A stretch of DNA of 64,000 nucleotides from the NCBI RefSeq assembly GCF_001673635.1, contig NZ_LZMH01000031.1, positions 1 through 64,000 of the forward strand, written 5' to 3'. This document shows positions 40,912-50,090 of the stretch, piece by piece (within the stretch, counting starts at the first letter, position 1; every line of letters begins with the position of its first letter). A model generated the notes under the pieces. It did not search any database. It saw only the letters and a list, made by a program, of their open reading frames with translations, and was not told where the DNA came from. The DNA comes from Mycobacterium asiaticum. GTDB lineage: Bacteria > Actinomycetota > Actinomycetes > Mycobacteriales > Mycobacteriaceae. The translations under genes were made by a program, and so were the position numbers.

Positions 40912-42249
40912 ATGGAAAATCTGCTCGCGCATATGGATCAGGTGTCATTTCTCGGCGTGCGGGCGCTTGGCTACGGCGCGTTGGTCCAGTTCACCTGGAT
41001 ATACGATCGCCCGGTCAACCTCGACCAGCTACGCCGATTTCACGAAAACCTTGGATATGGACTGCTGGGTCGACGGGTTGAACAGTCTCCCCTGCCGTTC
41101 GCTCGCGATCGCTGGGTCATCTGCCGGGGACCCCGCGACGTGGACGTCGCAGCCGCTTCCCGTCCGCGCTCCGAGGTCAACGCATGGGCCTACGAGCGCG
41201 CTTGCCTTCCCATTGATCCAGAACGCGGGCCCAGTTGGCATCTTGGGGTGCTGCCACTGGCGGACGGCGGCTCGGCGGTGTGTCTGACGGCTTCGCACAC
41301 CGTCGTGGACGGACTGGGTTTTCTGCAGGCAATCGCCGATGCGGCACGCGGTCGGAGGCACCACTTCGGGTATCCGTTCCCGGGTTCAAGGACGCGCCGG
41401 CGTGGCATGGTCGAGGATGGACGCCTGACCATCGCCTCGGCTCCGCAGCTGGCCCGCGCGCTGGCAGCGACCGGACGCGTCGTGCGCAACCGCCGCAGGG
41501 AAGTCGGCGCGTCTTTCACCTCCGGCCGGACTTCTCGGCGGGCTGGCGAGCCCGACCACCCCGTCGTCGTGCCCTCGGTGACCGCCTATATCGACTTGGT
41601 GGACTGGGATGCACGCGCCAATAGCCTTGGCGGCAACAGCCATACCCTGCTGGCAGGCTTCGCTGCCCGGCTCGGTGTGCGAGCCGGACGGGTGTGCGCC
41701 GATGGGACGGTCAACCTGTCCCTGCCGATCAGCGATCGGACCAAGGACGACACCCGGGGAAACGCAATGGTGCTGCCTGTCGCTTCCGTCGACCCAACCG
41801 GCTTGACCCAAGATCTGACCGAGGTGCGCGGCAAGGCGAAGCTGGCGTTCACCAACCTGAGCGGCACGTCTGATGAGTTGTTGGCCACGCTGCCGCTGAC
41901 CTCGATGGCTCCGAAGTGGTTGGCGCGCAGGACAGCAGGCGTGGGGATGGGAAGCGCACAACTCCCCATCGGCTGCTCGAATATGGGCGATCTGGACCCG
42001 GTGGTCAACCGGCCGGATGGCACCGACGCCGATTACGCGGCTGGGCGGCTAGTCGAGCCTGGGATCAGCAAGCGCGTTCTGGAGCGGATGCGGGGTCAGC
42101 TGTTTGTGGTATCAGGGCGGATTCACGGCAGATTGTGGATTTCACTCAATGCCTACCTTCCCGGTGTGATCACCGACCGGCAGGAACTGAGAGAAGCGGC
42201 GCTGCACACCCTCGCCGAATTCGACTTAACCGCAGAGATCCACGGCTGA
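40912..42249 (+). CDS. Condensation-type acyltransferase, paralogue of the megaenzyme C-terminus
   Basis: A 445-residue protein that aligns from end to end with the last 400 residues of the megaenzyme. Shared blocks include FTWIYDR versus [18 protein letters not shown], the catalytic HTVVD (129-133 here), and [10 protein letters not shown] near the end. The fold is expected to be that of condensation/PapA/wax-ester-synthase-like enzymes, transferring an acyl group to a hydroxyl or amine. It has no carrier or ligase domain of its own, but sits divergently beside the free FAAL gene, so the neighbourhood contains both megaenzyme termini as separate proteins. No clear ribosome site; the transcript may be leaderless or use a weak site. 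Acceptor unknown. Confidence 0.8.
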   Translation: MENLLAHMDQVSFLGVRALGYGALVQFTWIYDRPVNLDQLRRFHENLGYGLLGRRVEQSPLPFARDRWVICRGPRDVDVAAASRPRSEVNAWAYERACLPIDPERGPSWHLGVLPLADGGSAVCLTASHTVVDGLGFLQAIADAARGRRHHFGYPFPGSRTRRRGMVEDGRLTIASAPQLARALAATGRVVRNRRREVGASFTSGRTSRRAGEPDHPVVVPSVTAYIDLVDWDARANSLGGNSHTLLAGFAARLGVRAGRVCADGTVNLSLPISDRTKDDTRGNAMVLPVASVDPTGLTQDLTEVRGKAKLAFTNLSGTSDELLATLPLTSMAPKWLARRTAGVGMGSAQLPIGCSNMGDLDPVVNRPDGTDADYAAGRLVEPGISKRVLERMRGQLFVVSGRIHGRLWISLNAYLPGVITDRQELREAALHTLAEFDLTAEIHG

Positions 42250-43017
42250 TCAGCTTGTCGAAGTCTCCAACCGCAGCGGCTTGTGCGAACTGCGGTCGTG
42301 CGCAATCCCAATCTGCCGCATGATGTTTGCGGCCACGCGCAGGCCGTGTAAGCGCCGTAACCCTTGCAGCATCGCGATGTTCGCACCCAGCTCATAACGC
42401 CAGGCGCCGAAGTGCGCATTGGCCGTCCTGCGTCCGAAGTGGTTGATGTAAGCCATTTCTGTCGTATAGACGCCAAATCCAGCGTTGCGCGCCCGGAAAC
42501 AGAGATCGAGATCCGGGCCCCAGCCGTACTGCTTGAAGTCGACCAGATTCATGCCGCCGGTCTCCTGCCAGCAAGCCCGGGAGACCATCAGGGCAGTTCC
42601 TTCTACGGACGGCACCACCCGGTACTGCGGGCGAGGTACGTAGTCGGCGGCCTCGGGCTTTTGCTCATCGGTCGCGTATGGGTAACCGTGATCGAACATC
42701 GGGCCCACGACCCCCGCGTTGCCTGGCAGCCGCGGGTCGAGTAAGCCGGCGACGAAACCCTTCGAGATCCGGGTGTCGTTATTCAACGTCATTGCATGGG
42801 AATAGCCTTCGGAGAAAGCAATTGCGAACCCGTGTTCACTGCCGCCCGCCCATCCCAGGTTTTCACCGGGCGTGATCACCCGCTCCTGGGCGATTCTCGG
42901 ATAATCACCGCGATTATCAATGATCACGTAGTCGGCGCCCTCGCGCTCCAAGTCACCCACCAGGGCATGGGTGTATTCGTGCTGCCCGAAGACCGGGACG
43001 GTGATCAGAACCGACAC
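42250..43017 (-). CDS. wbbL2: GT2-family glycosyltransferase, WbbL2-like (copy 1)
   Basis: About 255 residues from the GTG at 43017 ([12 protein letters not shown]); starts a few codons upstream are possible. It is a family 2 GT-A enzyme related to the rhamnosyltransferase WbbL. The N-terminal nucleotide-binding strand, a [13 protein letters not shown] motif, [10 protein letters not shown] as the metal-binding DxD equivalent and a later GPDLDLCFRA acidic motif are visible. It is expected to transfer rhamnose or another deoxysugar to the LOS glycan. It follows a GT1 gene and a methyltransferase gene on the same strand, forming a probable operon. A close paralogue is at 48.5 kb. Confidence 0.85.
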   Translation of the reverse strand: MSVLITVPVFGQHEYTHALVGDLEREGADYVIIDNRGDYPRIAQERVITPGENLGWAGGSEHGFAIAFSEGYSHAMTLNNDTRISKGFVAGLLDPRLPGNAGVVGPMFDHGYPYATDEQKPEAADYVPRPQYRVVPSVEGTALMVSRACWQETGGMNLVDFKQYGWGPDLDLCFRARNAGFGVYTTEMAYINHFGRRTANAHFGAWRYELGANIAMLQGLRRLHGLRVAANIMRQIGIAHDRSSHKPLRLETSTS

Positions 43018-43050
43018 GCTAGCCACCGTACATCGGCCCAATCCGCTATA

Positions 43051-44286
43051 TCAGGAGAACCGTTTACCACGCGCAGCTTCTTCCAACAGGTCAGCCGACG
43101 TAGTGACACTGGTGGTGGCCTTCGTCATCTGGGCAGCGACCTCTCGGGCTCGCTCAGCGCGCTGCGGTGTGAGTATCCGACGCAGATCGTTGGTCAGTGA
43201 CTTACCCGTGGTGCGCGAAAACCGCCGGGCCCTGCCGACTTTGAGCCGCTTGACCACCGCCGCCCAGATGGGCTGATCCGAGGCCACCCACAGGATCAGT
43301 GTGGGCACCCCGGCACGCATGCCGGCGGCGGTGGTGCCGGCGCCGCCATGGTGGACCACCGCCCGGCAGGCGGGGAAGATCGCGGCGTGGCTGACCGCCC
43401 GCACCACCTTGACTCGGGGGGTAGCCGGCATATCCGTCAGATCCGTTGCACCGGAGCAGATTAACGCTCGCTCCCCTAACTCATTGCACGCGGTGATGAT
43501 TGTGCGCACCATCTCGGGCGGTGACTTGACCGGCATGCTGCCGAAACCGAAGTAGATCGGCGGAGTACCGGACGCAATCCAGTTCAAGGTCTCGTCGTCG
43601 AAATCGGTCGACAATTCCGCCGTCAACGCACCCACGAACGGGCGCCGCGCAGTCCATTCTCGGCTCAAGCCGGGGAAACACAGCGCGTCGTAGGCTTGCA
43701 ACTCCAGCGATCCCCGCTCCGCCATTCGCCGCGACGCGGGCCCCTTGGCCCTGGCTATACCCAGTTCGCCGCGTTGCACGTCCTCGGCCCGTTTGACCAG
43801 GCGCCATTGCGCCCAGTCGCTGACCTTCATCGCCGACCGCAGCACGGGCGCAGGGACGATGGAGATCAGGTGGCCATTCGGTCGCATCGGGACGTGATGC
43901 CATGCGACGAGCGGGATGTTGTAGTGCTCGGCGACATTGGCTGCAGCTTCCTGGTACGACACACCGGTCATCAGGAGGTCGGCCCCAGCCGTCACCGACC
44001 TCAGCGTGTGGCTCACGTCGGCCCAGCGCTGATTGACGTGGTCGAGCGCGTCACGTACCGGTTTAATCGGATCTTTGATGCTCCACGGGGTGACGAAGAC
44101 ATCCGGAATCTCTCCCGTGGGGGGACCCATCGGAACAGCTGTCAGCCCCGTGCTCTCAACGAATCCGACCTGGTCAGGCGGGGTCGCCATGACAACGTCA
44201 TGCCCGCGGCGCCGTAGTTCGATCCCGACTGCTGCGCATGGCTCGACGTCGCCGCGCGTCCCGCAACTCGACAGGACGAATCTCAT
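43051..44286 (-). CDS. GT1-family glycosyltransferase (copy 2)
   Basis: A 411-residue GT-B glycosyltransferase, paralogous to the one at 34.1 kb. It starts MRFVLSSCGTRGDVEP, where the Gly-Thr-Arg-Gly-Asp block is typical for LOS and glycopeptidolipid enzymes, and carries VVHHGGAGTTAAGMRAG near residue 320. Only six bases separate it from the stop of the upstream methyltransferase gene, and about 33 from the next glycosyltransferase, so the three are probably one transcript. Likely role: adding one sugar of the LOS chain on the cytoplasmic side. Substrates unknown. Confidence 0.88.
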   Translation of the reverse strand: MRFVLSSCGTRGDVEPCAAVGIELRRRGHDVVMATPPDQVGFVESTGLTAVPMGPPTGEIPDVFVTPWSIKDPIKPVRDALDHVNQRWADVSHTLRSVTAGADLLMTGVSYQEAAANVAEHYNIPLVAWHHVPMRPNGHLISIVPAPVLRSAMKVSDWAQWRLVKRAEDVQRGELGIARAKGPASRRMAERGSLELQAYDALCFPGLSREWTARRPFVGALTAELSTDFDDETLNWIASGTPPIYFGFGSMPVKSPPEMVRTIITACNELGERALICSGATDLTDMPATPRVKVVRAVSHAAIFPACRAVVHHGGAGTTAAGMRAGVPTLILWVASDQPIWAAVVKRLKVGRARRFSRTTGKSLTNDLRRILTPQRAERAREVAAQMTKATTSVTTSADLLEEAARGKRFS

Positions 44287-44292
44287 CGACCT

Positions 44293-44955
44293 TTAGTCAT
44301 TCGGAAGCTTGTAGATCAACATGACGTGCGGAACGCGGTACAAGACATCGAACCAGTCCAGCGGTAGCGGCGTCTCGGACACCTCAACGGCCTGCTCATC
44401 GATCCACTGCAGGGCCGTTCGATAATCACCTGCTATTTCCAGCCGGTATGCCAGCCTGAATGCTCCGATGTGGAACTTGGTCAGCATCTTCTCCACCCGG
44501 GTCTCAGGCAGATCCTCGAACGCAATGATGCTGCGCCGGGCGACCCGGCGGCACTCCTTGATCAACGCCATCGGGTCGTTGCAGTGATGCAGCACGAAAC
44601 TGAGAACGACGTGGTCAAACGCGTTGTCCGGGAACGGGATCGACCTGCCGTCGAACACGCTGAAGTCGATGGGGGTGGTCACCGCGTCATGGACGTCTAT
44701 CCCGGTCGTGATGGCACCGTGCATCTCTGCCAGGTACTTGCACAGATGCCCCGTTTCACACCCGACGTCCAGGACCGTGTCACCCCGACCGATGTGGTCT
44801 CCGAGCATCAGCGCCTGGCTTTCCAGCCGCTTACCCAGAACCCTGGGAGACCACGGTATGAGGGTGGCCTGCGCTCGCCGCCCAGCGCGTCGCCAGTTCG
44901 CGCGGCGATTGGTTTGCCGGCGATCATCGGTGAAAAAGCGTTGCAGGGCGGTCAT
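44293..44955 (-). CDS. SAM-dependent methyltransferase (class I)
   Basis: About 220 residues from the ATG at 44955 (MTALQRFFTDDR). The SAM-binding motif I reads VLDVGCETGHL, motif II has GIDVHD, and HVVLSFVLHHCND is the post-II region of small-molecule methyltransferases. It most likely O-methylates a sugar or finishes a lipid head group in LOS. It heads a three-gene minus-strand unit with GT1 and WbbL2-like genes. The frame continues upstream to an ATG at about 45107 that begins MFGTRVLDYR after a GAGGAAG, but that would leave only 14 bases to the divergent ABC gene, so I prefer the shorter form. Confidence 0.8.
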   Translation of the reverse strand: MTALQRFFTDDRRQTNRRANWRRAGRRAQATLIPWSPRVLGKRLESQALMLGDHIGRGDTVLDVGCETGHLCKYLAEMHGAITTGIDVHDAVTTPIDFSVFDGRSIPFPDNAFDHVVLSFVLHHCNDPMALIKECRRVARRSIIAFEDLPETRVEKMLTKFHIGAFRLAYRLEIAGDYRTALQWIDEQAVEVSETPLPLDWFDVLYRVPHVMLIYKLPND

Positions 44956-45120
44956 CTCGGTCCGTTCGATCAGCTGTGAAGGTCGTAGACTATCAGTCCC
45001 GCCACTGGCGGCAGGGCGTTCTGGGCGACCGGCGACTGCGAGACCCGACTCACACACAGCGTTTCTGCGAATGCCGCGATAATCCAGCACGCGCGTACCG
45101 AACATGAAATACTTCCTCGC

Positions 45121-46068
45121 GTGGGGCAGCATGCTGTTGAGGTCGAGGGCCTCACGAAAACGTTTGGAGGGCCGGCGCCGGCTCTCCGTGGGGTGGACTT
45201 CTCGGTTCCGGCGGGCTCGGTGTGCGCCATCCTGGGCCATAACGGCGCTGGTAAGACGACCACGCTGAACATCCTGTGCACATTGATCCGGCCCACTTCG
45301 GGCCGCGCGGTGGTCGCGGGATACGACGTCGTCAGTCAATCAGCCAAAGTGCGCTCCCAAATTGGGATAACCGGCCAGTTCACGGCGGTGGATCCGATGC
45401 TTACCGCCCGGGAGAACCTGGTCCTGTTCGGACGCATGCGCGGGCTTGGCCGCAAGCAAGCGAAGGCGCGCGCCGACGAGTTGATCGGCCAGTTCGACCT
45501 CGTCGCAGCAGCCGACCGGCGAGTATCGACCTTCTCGGGAGGCATGTGGCGGCGGGTTGACCTCGCCAGCGCACTGGTCGTCACACCCAAGGTGCTGTTC
45601 CTCGACGAACCCACAACCGGACTGGACCCGCGGAGCCGCCGCGACGTGTGGAGCATCGTCAGCTCCCTGGCGGCACAGGACGTCACCGTGCTGCTCACGA
45701 CTCAGTACCTCGAAGAGGCGGACGTCCTGAGCGATTCCATCATCGTCTTTGACCACGGTCAGGTGATCGCCAGTGGCACCGCGACCGAACTCAAGCGCAA
45801 GGCCGGTGCCTGCTACTGCGAGGTGACACCTGCCAACCCGGCGGATCTGTCTCAGGTCGGGTCGGCGCTGGCCGGACTCGAGGGCATCGATCTCGACTCC
45901 GACACGAACTCGGTATCCGTGCTCGCCCGAGACGGCGTGGCCACCTTGACCGAGGTTTTCCGCCGGCTCGATGCGATCGGCATCGAGATCGCCGACATCT
46001 CCCTGCGCAAACCGTCTCTGGATGAGGCGTTCCTGCACCTCACCAGCCAACCCGTCGCCCAAACATGA
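45121..46068 (+). CDS. ABC transporter ATP-binding protein (DrrA-like)
   Basis: A 315-residue ATPase of the daunorubicin-resistance/ABC-2 type. Walker A GHNGAGKTTT near residue 38, signature FSGGM near 138, Walker B VLFLDEPTTGLDP near 160 and a switch-type histidine region after it are all present. The C-terminal 90 residues form the extra domain common in DrrA proteins. It overlaps the first permease by four bases (ATGA), and that permease overlaps the second, so the three make one transporter. In a glycolipid locus such exporters move lipid or polymer intermediates. The GTG start has no clear ribosome site and lies close to the divergent methyltransferase. Confidence 0.9.
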   Translation: MGQHAVEVEGLTKTFGGPAPALRGVDFSVPAGSVCAILGHNGAGKTTTLNILCTLIRPTSGRAVVAGYDVVSQSAKVRSQIGITGQFTAVDPMLTARENLVLFGRMRGLGRKQAKARADELIGQFDLVAAADRRVSTFSGGMWRRVDLASALVVTPKVLFLDEPTTGLDPRSRRDVWSIVSSLAAQDVTVLLTTQYLEEADVLSDSIIVFDHGQVIASGTATELKRKAGACYCEVTPANPADLSQVGSALAGLEGIDLDSDTNSVSVLARDGVATLTEVFRRLDAIGIEIADISLRKPSLDEAFLHLTSQPVAQT

Positions 46069-46808
46069 CCGCGCTGGCCGCCCTCACTGAAAGATCGCTG
46101 CGCAACACGCTGCGCGACGCAGGGATCATCTTCGAGGTGTTCGTGCCGATCGTGACCCTGGTCGGTCTCACCATGGCCACGCACGGGATGATCGACACCG
46201 GCCACATGACATATCCGCAGTACGTGCTGCCCGCGGTCGTCGTTCAGTCGATGATCATGGCTGCGGCACTCACCGCGGACCGAGCCGGCCGCGATCGCGT
46301 GTTCGGTCTGGGTACGCGGCTTCGGACCATGCCGATCGCGGCGATCTCCCCGGTAAGCGCTCGGATTACAGCCACGCTGGTGCGGGCGTCGATCGCCCTG
46401 ACGGCCACCATGGTCGCGGGTTACGCGTTCGGCTTCCGGGTGACCGGCGGACTGCCCGCTGGATTGGCCTTTGTCTCCCTGGCACTTCTGCTCTGTCTGG
46501 CGGTATCCCTTGGTGCCGACGCCCTAGGGTCCAGCGGCGGCAACATCGAGACGACGAGTCAGATCCTGTTGATCCCGCAGCTGGTACTGATCCTGCTGTC
46601 CACGGGAGTTGCACCGGAAAAGACCTTTCCCGAGTGGATCCGGCCGTTCGTGCGCAACCAGCCCGTATCGCATACCGCCGAGACCTTGCGGGGTCTGGCC
46701 AGCGGGCACGTCCCGGCAAACCATGCGACGGCAGCCATGGCGTGGTGTTTGGGAATGCTTCTAATCTTCGGAGGGATCACACTGCGGATGCAGAGGCGCG
46801 GCGCATGA
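46065..46808 (+). CDS. ABC-2 type permease, subunit 1 (DrrB-like)
   Basis: A 247-residue integral membrane protein with about six predicted helices. It starts MTALAALTERSLRN and has the ABC-2 pattern of an amphipathic N-terminal segment, helix pairs, and a late loop of the form FPEWIRPFVRNQPVSHTAETLRG, which recurs in DrrB/DrrC exporters. Start and stop overlap both neighbours, so it is translationally coupled between the ATPase and the second permease. It should form a heterodimeric channel with the next protein. Confidence 0.87.
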   Translation: MTALAALTERSLRNTLRDAGIIFEVFVPIVTLVGLTMATHGMIDTGHMTYPQYVLPAVVVQSMIMAAALTADRAGRDRVFGLGTRLRTMPIAAISPVSARITATLVRASIALTATMVAGYAFGFRVTGGLPAGLAFVSLALLLCLAVSLGADALGSSGGNIETTSQILLIPQLVLILLSTGVAPEKTFPEWIRPFVRNQPVSHTAETLRGLASGHVPANHATAAMAWCLGMLLIFGGITLRMQRRGA

Positions 46809-47596
46809 ACCCGACAGGTAACGCACTGTTTGAACTGGTCAACCAGAGTTGGCTGCATGCCGGCCGGATCATGATTCGGTGGCGGCGGGAACCTGCGGCG
46901 GTGCTCAGCACCGTGCTTCTCCCCATCTGTTTGCTGGTGGTGTACAAGGCGGTACTCGGCGAGCAGATTTACAAGGTCACCGGCGTGGACAGCATCTATG
47001 GACTGGTGCCGATGTGCGCGGTGCTGGCGGGGATGTTCGGCGCCTTGGGCGGTGCCGTCGGCATCCCGATGGAACGCTCGTCGGGCCTGCTCAGTCGCAT
47101 GTGGGTGCTGCCGGTGCACCGGGCGAGCGCTATCGCGGGACGGCTGACCGCCGAAGCCGCGCGTGCGCTCCTGGGCACCATTCTCATCACCGCGGTCGGA
47201 ACGGCAATGGGTCTGCGCTTCACGCATGGCTGGCACACTGCCCTCGCGTACATACTGATCCCGCCACTAGTGGTAGTCGGATTCACGGCATTTGTGATGA
47301 CGCTGGCAGTTCGCAGCAACGGCCGCGCCATCGTGACTTATCTGGCGGCCATCATCACCGCCATGGTCTTCATCAGTTCGGGTACTACGCCCGTCTCTCA
47401 ATTCCCGCACTGGTTACAACCGGTGGTCAGATTGCAGCCGATGTCACCACCCATTGAGGTGATGCGGGCACTCGCGCACGAAGGCCCATTGCTATTGCCA
47501 CTGGTGCTGACTGTCGGCTGGGCGGTAGCGCTGATCGCCGTGTTCATTCCGTTGGCCGTGCGTGGGTACCGCTCCGCCGCCGAGTGCAGCGCGTGA
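46805..47596 (+). CDS. ABC-2 type permease, subunit 2 (DrrC-like)
   Basis: A 263-residue membrane protein starting at the ATG that overlaps the previous stop (ATGA). It has about six helices, an N-terminal cytoplasmic stretch with RIMIRWRREP, and the conserved ABC-2 loop FPHWLQPVVRLQPMSPPIEVMRA. It pairs with the upstream permease and ATPase. Homologous trios export phthiocerol lipids (DrrABC), and related systems occur in glycopeptidolipid loci; the cargo here is not known but a LOS precursor is plausible. Confidence 0.87.
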   Translation: MNPTGNALFELVNQSWLHAGRIMIRWRREPAAVLSTVLLPICLLVVYKAVLGEQIYKVTGVDSIYGLVPMCAVLAGMFGALGGAVGIPMERSSGLLSRMWVLPVHRASAIAGRLTAEAARALLGTILITAVGTAMGLRFTHGWHTALAYILIPPLVVVGFTAFVMTLAVRSNGRAIVTYLAAIITAMVFISSGTTPVSQFPHWLQPVVRLQPMSPPIEVMRALAHEGPLLLPLVLTVGWAVALIAVFIPLAVRGYRSAAECSA

Positions 47597-47623
47597 CATC
47601 ACCGCTGCGTCGGTAGCTCGATC

Positions 47624-48382
47624 TCACGCCTTCTTGAAGCAGTACACCCGGTAGGAGAACAGGCCCATCTCGACGCCCTTATAGAGCCGTCCACCCTGCA
47701 CTCCCCCATTGCTGCGGGCGAACTTCTGCAGAATCTTCGGGACCCTGCGGCTGATGAGTTCCTCGAGTCGCGGAGAGTTCTTCTCCAGGCCCCGCTTCAC
47801 TTCGTCGTCAATAGAACGCTGGGACACCAGTTGCAGCGGAGCGGCAGCAAGCGCCTCCTCCCACTCCGGAATCAGGTGCACGGCCCGCAGATCTGCGTAG
47901 AGAAAATGCCCGCCCGGACGCAATACGCGTGCTACCTCGGTGAGGAAACGCGGGAAGTTGGGATAGTGGTGTGAGGCTTCGACATTGAGCAACACATCGA
48001 AAGACTCATCTGGGAAGGGAAGCTTCTCGGCGTCTCCCTGCACAAATTTGAGGCCCGGCAACTTGTGCCGCTTCTGACAGAACTTGATGCCCGTCGGATT
48101 CAAATCCAAGCCAGTGTAAGAGGCCGGCTTCTGCGTCCGTACGAGATAGGAAGAGCCCCCGCCGTGGCCACAACTGACCTCCAGGACATCCTTGCCTTCC
48201 AGGTCCACCTGGGTCGCGACCGTGTGGTACAGCTGGATGTAGTACCGGTCGGGCTCATCCGCCTCTGACAGCGGGAGCGCCATCGGCGGGTCTTCCTCGT
48301 AAGCCCAGTTGATGAACAAAACCTCGTCCGCGCCCATGAGGCGGGTGCCGATGGGGTATCCATACTTCGCGACGAGCTTCAT
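47624..48382 (-). CDS. SAM-dependent methyltransferase (Rv2952/Rv1523-like)
   Basis: About 252 residues from the ATG at 48382; a GTG at 48403 is also possible. It strongly resembles the mycobacterial lipid and sugar methyltransferases that act on phthiotriol, glycopeptidolipid sugars and similar substrates: [12 protein letters not shown], then [15 protein letters not shown] as SAM motif [20 protein letters not shown], and VEASHHYP. It lies downstream of a WbbL-like gene on the same strand and probably O-methylates a sugar that this enzyme adds, for example rhamnose. It is convergent with the ABC transporter. Confidence 0.87.
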   Translation of the reverse strand: MKLVAKYGYPIGTRLMGADEVLFINWAYEEDPPMALPLSEADEPDRYYIQLYHTVATQVDLEGKDVLEVSCGHGGGSSYLVRTQKPASYTGLDLNPTGIKFCQKRHKLPGLKFVQGDAEKLPFPDESFDVLLNVEASHHYPNFPRFLTEVARVLRPGGHFLYADLRAVHLIPEWEEALAAAPLQLVSQRSIDDEVKRGLEKNSPRLEELISRRVPKILQKFARSNGGVQGGRLYKGVEMGLFSYRVYCFKKA

Positions 48383-48504
48383 GACGATCGAGCTGGATCT
48401 CACTTGGATAGCAGAAGGCACCGGGTGAGTATGGCAAAGATGCGGGCTGCGCGTGGCGGATCCGGGTCGCCAATGACACATGCCACAAGATTTGTCGTTT
48501 GCTA

Positions 48505-49278
48505 CTACTCACTGAGCGGATGCGTCGTGTAGTCACGGGGCACCTGCTTGTGCCACCTGTCTTCCCGCCGCAAGGTCCGCTCTATCGCCATGGTGGCGCG
48601 CCAGCCGTGCAGCCTCACCAGGCCGCGCAGCATGGCCAGCCGAGCGCCCCACTCGTACTTTCTGCGCCCGAAGTGAACCTTCGCGGTCTTACCGCCAAAG
48701 TGGTTGATGTAGGCCATTTCTGTCGTATAGACGCCGTAGCCGGCTGCCCGCGCACTCAACGCGAGATGAAGATCGAGTCCCCACCCGTAGCGGCCGAAGG
48801 TATCCAGATCCATTCCCCCGACGCTGTCCCAGCACTGCCGGGACATCATCAAAGCCGTTCCCTCTACTGCGGCCACATCCCGGTAGAAAGGTCGCGGAAG
48901 GTAATCGGCCGCAAGAGGCTTCTCGTCTGTTACCGCGCACGCGAAGCCATCGTCGATCACCGGGCCAACGATTCCTGCGTCTGCGGGCAGGCGTGGGTCG
49001 AGCATGCCCGCGACGAAGCCCTTCGAGATGCGGGTGTCATTGTTGAGCGTCATCGCGTGGGAATAGCCCTCAGAGAAGGCGATTCGGAAGCCGAGCTCGC
49101 TGCCGCCGGCCCAGCCGAGATTTTCACCGGGCGCGGTGACGCGCTCGTTGCTGACCTTGGGATAGTCACCGCGGTTGTCGACGATGAGGTACTCAGCGCC
49201 TTCGCGTTCCAAATCAGCAACCAGCGCGTGGGTGTACTCGTGTTGGCCGAAGACCGGGACGGTGATTAGGAGCGACAC
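48505..49278 (-). CDS. GT2-family glycosyltransferase, WbbL-like (copy 2)
   Basis: About 257 residues from the GTG at 49278 ([12 protein letters not shown]). It is nearly collinear with the copy at 42.3 kb and retains [23 protein letters not shown] and [10 protein letters not shown]; about three quarters of bases agree in the N-terminal part, indicating a duplication. The acidic motif differs (LHLALSA against LDLCFRA), so the acceptor or donor may have changed. It sits 122 bases upstream of a methyltransferase on the same strand and is divergent from another methyltransferase. Confidence 0.85.
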   Translation of the reverse strand: MSLLITVPVFGQHEYTHALVADLEREGAEYLIVDNRGDYPKVSNERVTAPGENLGWAGGSELGFRIAFSEGYSHAMTLNNDTRISKGFVAGMLDPRLPADAGIVGPVIDDGFACAVTDEKPLAADYLPRPFYRDVAAVEGTALMMSRQCWDSVGGMDLDTFGRYGWGLDLHLALSARAAGYGVYTTEMAYINHFGGKTAKVHFGRRKYEWGARLAMLRGLVRLHGWRATMAIERTLRREDRWHKQVPRDYTTHPLSE

Positions 49279-49417
49279 GAGAAAACCGTACAGGGGCCGA
49301 GAATCGCCAGCGGGCGTTTGGCCAAGCCGACGAAAACACTTCTCAGCGGCACGAACGCCAGTCGGACAAAGTTGCGGACGGTTATGCTCAGGCGTCAGAC
49401 AACGAGGACAGGAACCC

Positions 49418-50074
49418 ATGCGAAAGACGGCAGAGCCGACCGGCCTCACGATGTACTACCGCCACACCCGGCCGGAGATGCTGCGTTTGGTTCCAACCAC
49501 GGCCAAACGCGTCCTGGATCTTGGCTGCGCGGAAGGAGCCTTCGGCGCCGGAATCAAAGAGGTCACCGGCGCGGAGGTCTGGGGCATCGAGTTCGACGAG
49601 CACGCGGCCAACGCCGCGACGGGGGTTCTCGATCGCGTTCTTGCCGGCGACGCGGATAAGCGGATAGCCGAGCTCCCCGACGCCCATTTCGACGTCATAA
49701 CCTGCAACGACGTCCTGGAGCACCTCGTTGACCCGGGCGCAACGCTCAAGCAGCTACGCCGCAAGCTCACCCCGGGAGGCCTCGTCATCGCCTCCATCCC
49801 GAACATTCGCTTCCTGCCGGCGCTAAGCAAGATCATCTTCCGAAAAGACTTCCCGCAGGAGGACTTCGGGATCTTCGATCGCACTCATCTGCGGTTCTTC
49901 ACACGCAAAAGCATGATGCGCATGTTCGAGAGTTCCGGCTTCACTATGCAGAGCATCAAAGGAATAAACGCCCACTACGGGGGCCTTTGGCTGCTCGCCA
50001 ATGTCCTGAGTTTTGGATACTTCGCCGACGGCCTCTATCTTCAGTACGCCTGCGTGGCGGCGCCCAACGGGTGA
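49418..50074 (+). CDS. SAM-dependent methyltransferase
   Basis: A 218-residue class I methyltransferase. Motif I reads VLDLGCAEGAFGAG, followed by WGIEFDEHAA, then ITCNDVLEHLVDPG and LTPGGLVIASIPN, typical of the UbiE/COQ5-like sugar and lipid O-methyltransferases found in polysaccharide loci. The ATG at 49418 has GAGGACAGGA just upstream. It is convergent with a large membrane protein gene, 16 bases away. It probably modifies the LOS glycan; the target is unknown. Confidence 0.83.
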   Translation: MRKTAEPTGLTMYYRHTRPEMLRLVPTTAKRVLDLGCAEGAFGAGIKEVTGAEVWGIEFDEHAANAATGVLDRVLAGDADKRIAELPDAHFDVITCNDVLEHLVDPGATLKQLRRKLTPGGLVIASIPNIRFLPALSKIIFRKDFPQEDFGIFDRTHLRFFTRKSMMRMFESSGFTMQSIKGINAHYGGLWLLANVLSFGYFADGLYLQYACVAAPNG

Positions 50075-50090
50075 GGCCCGGCCGGGCGAC

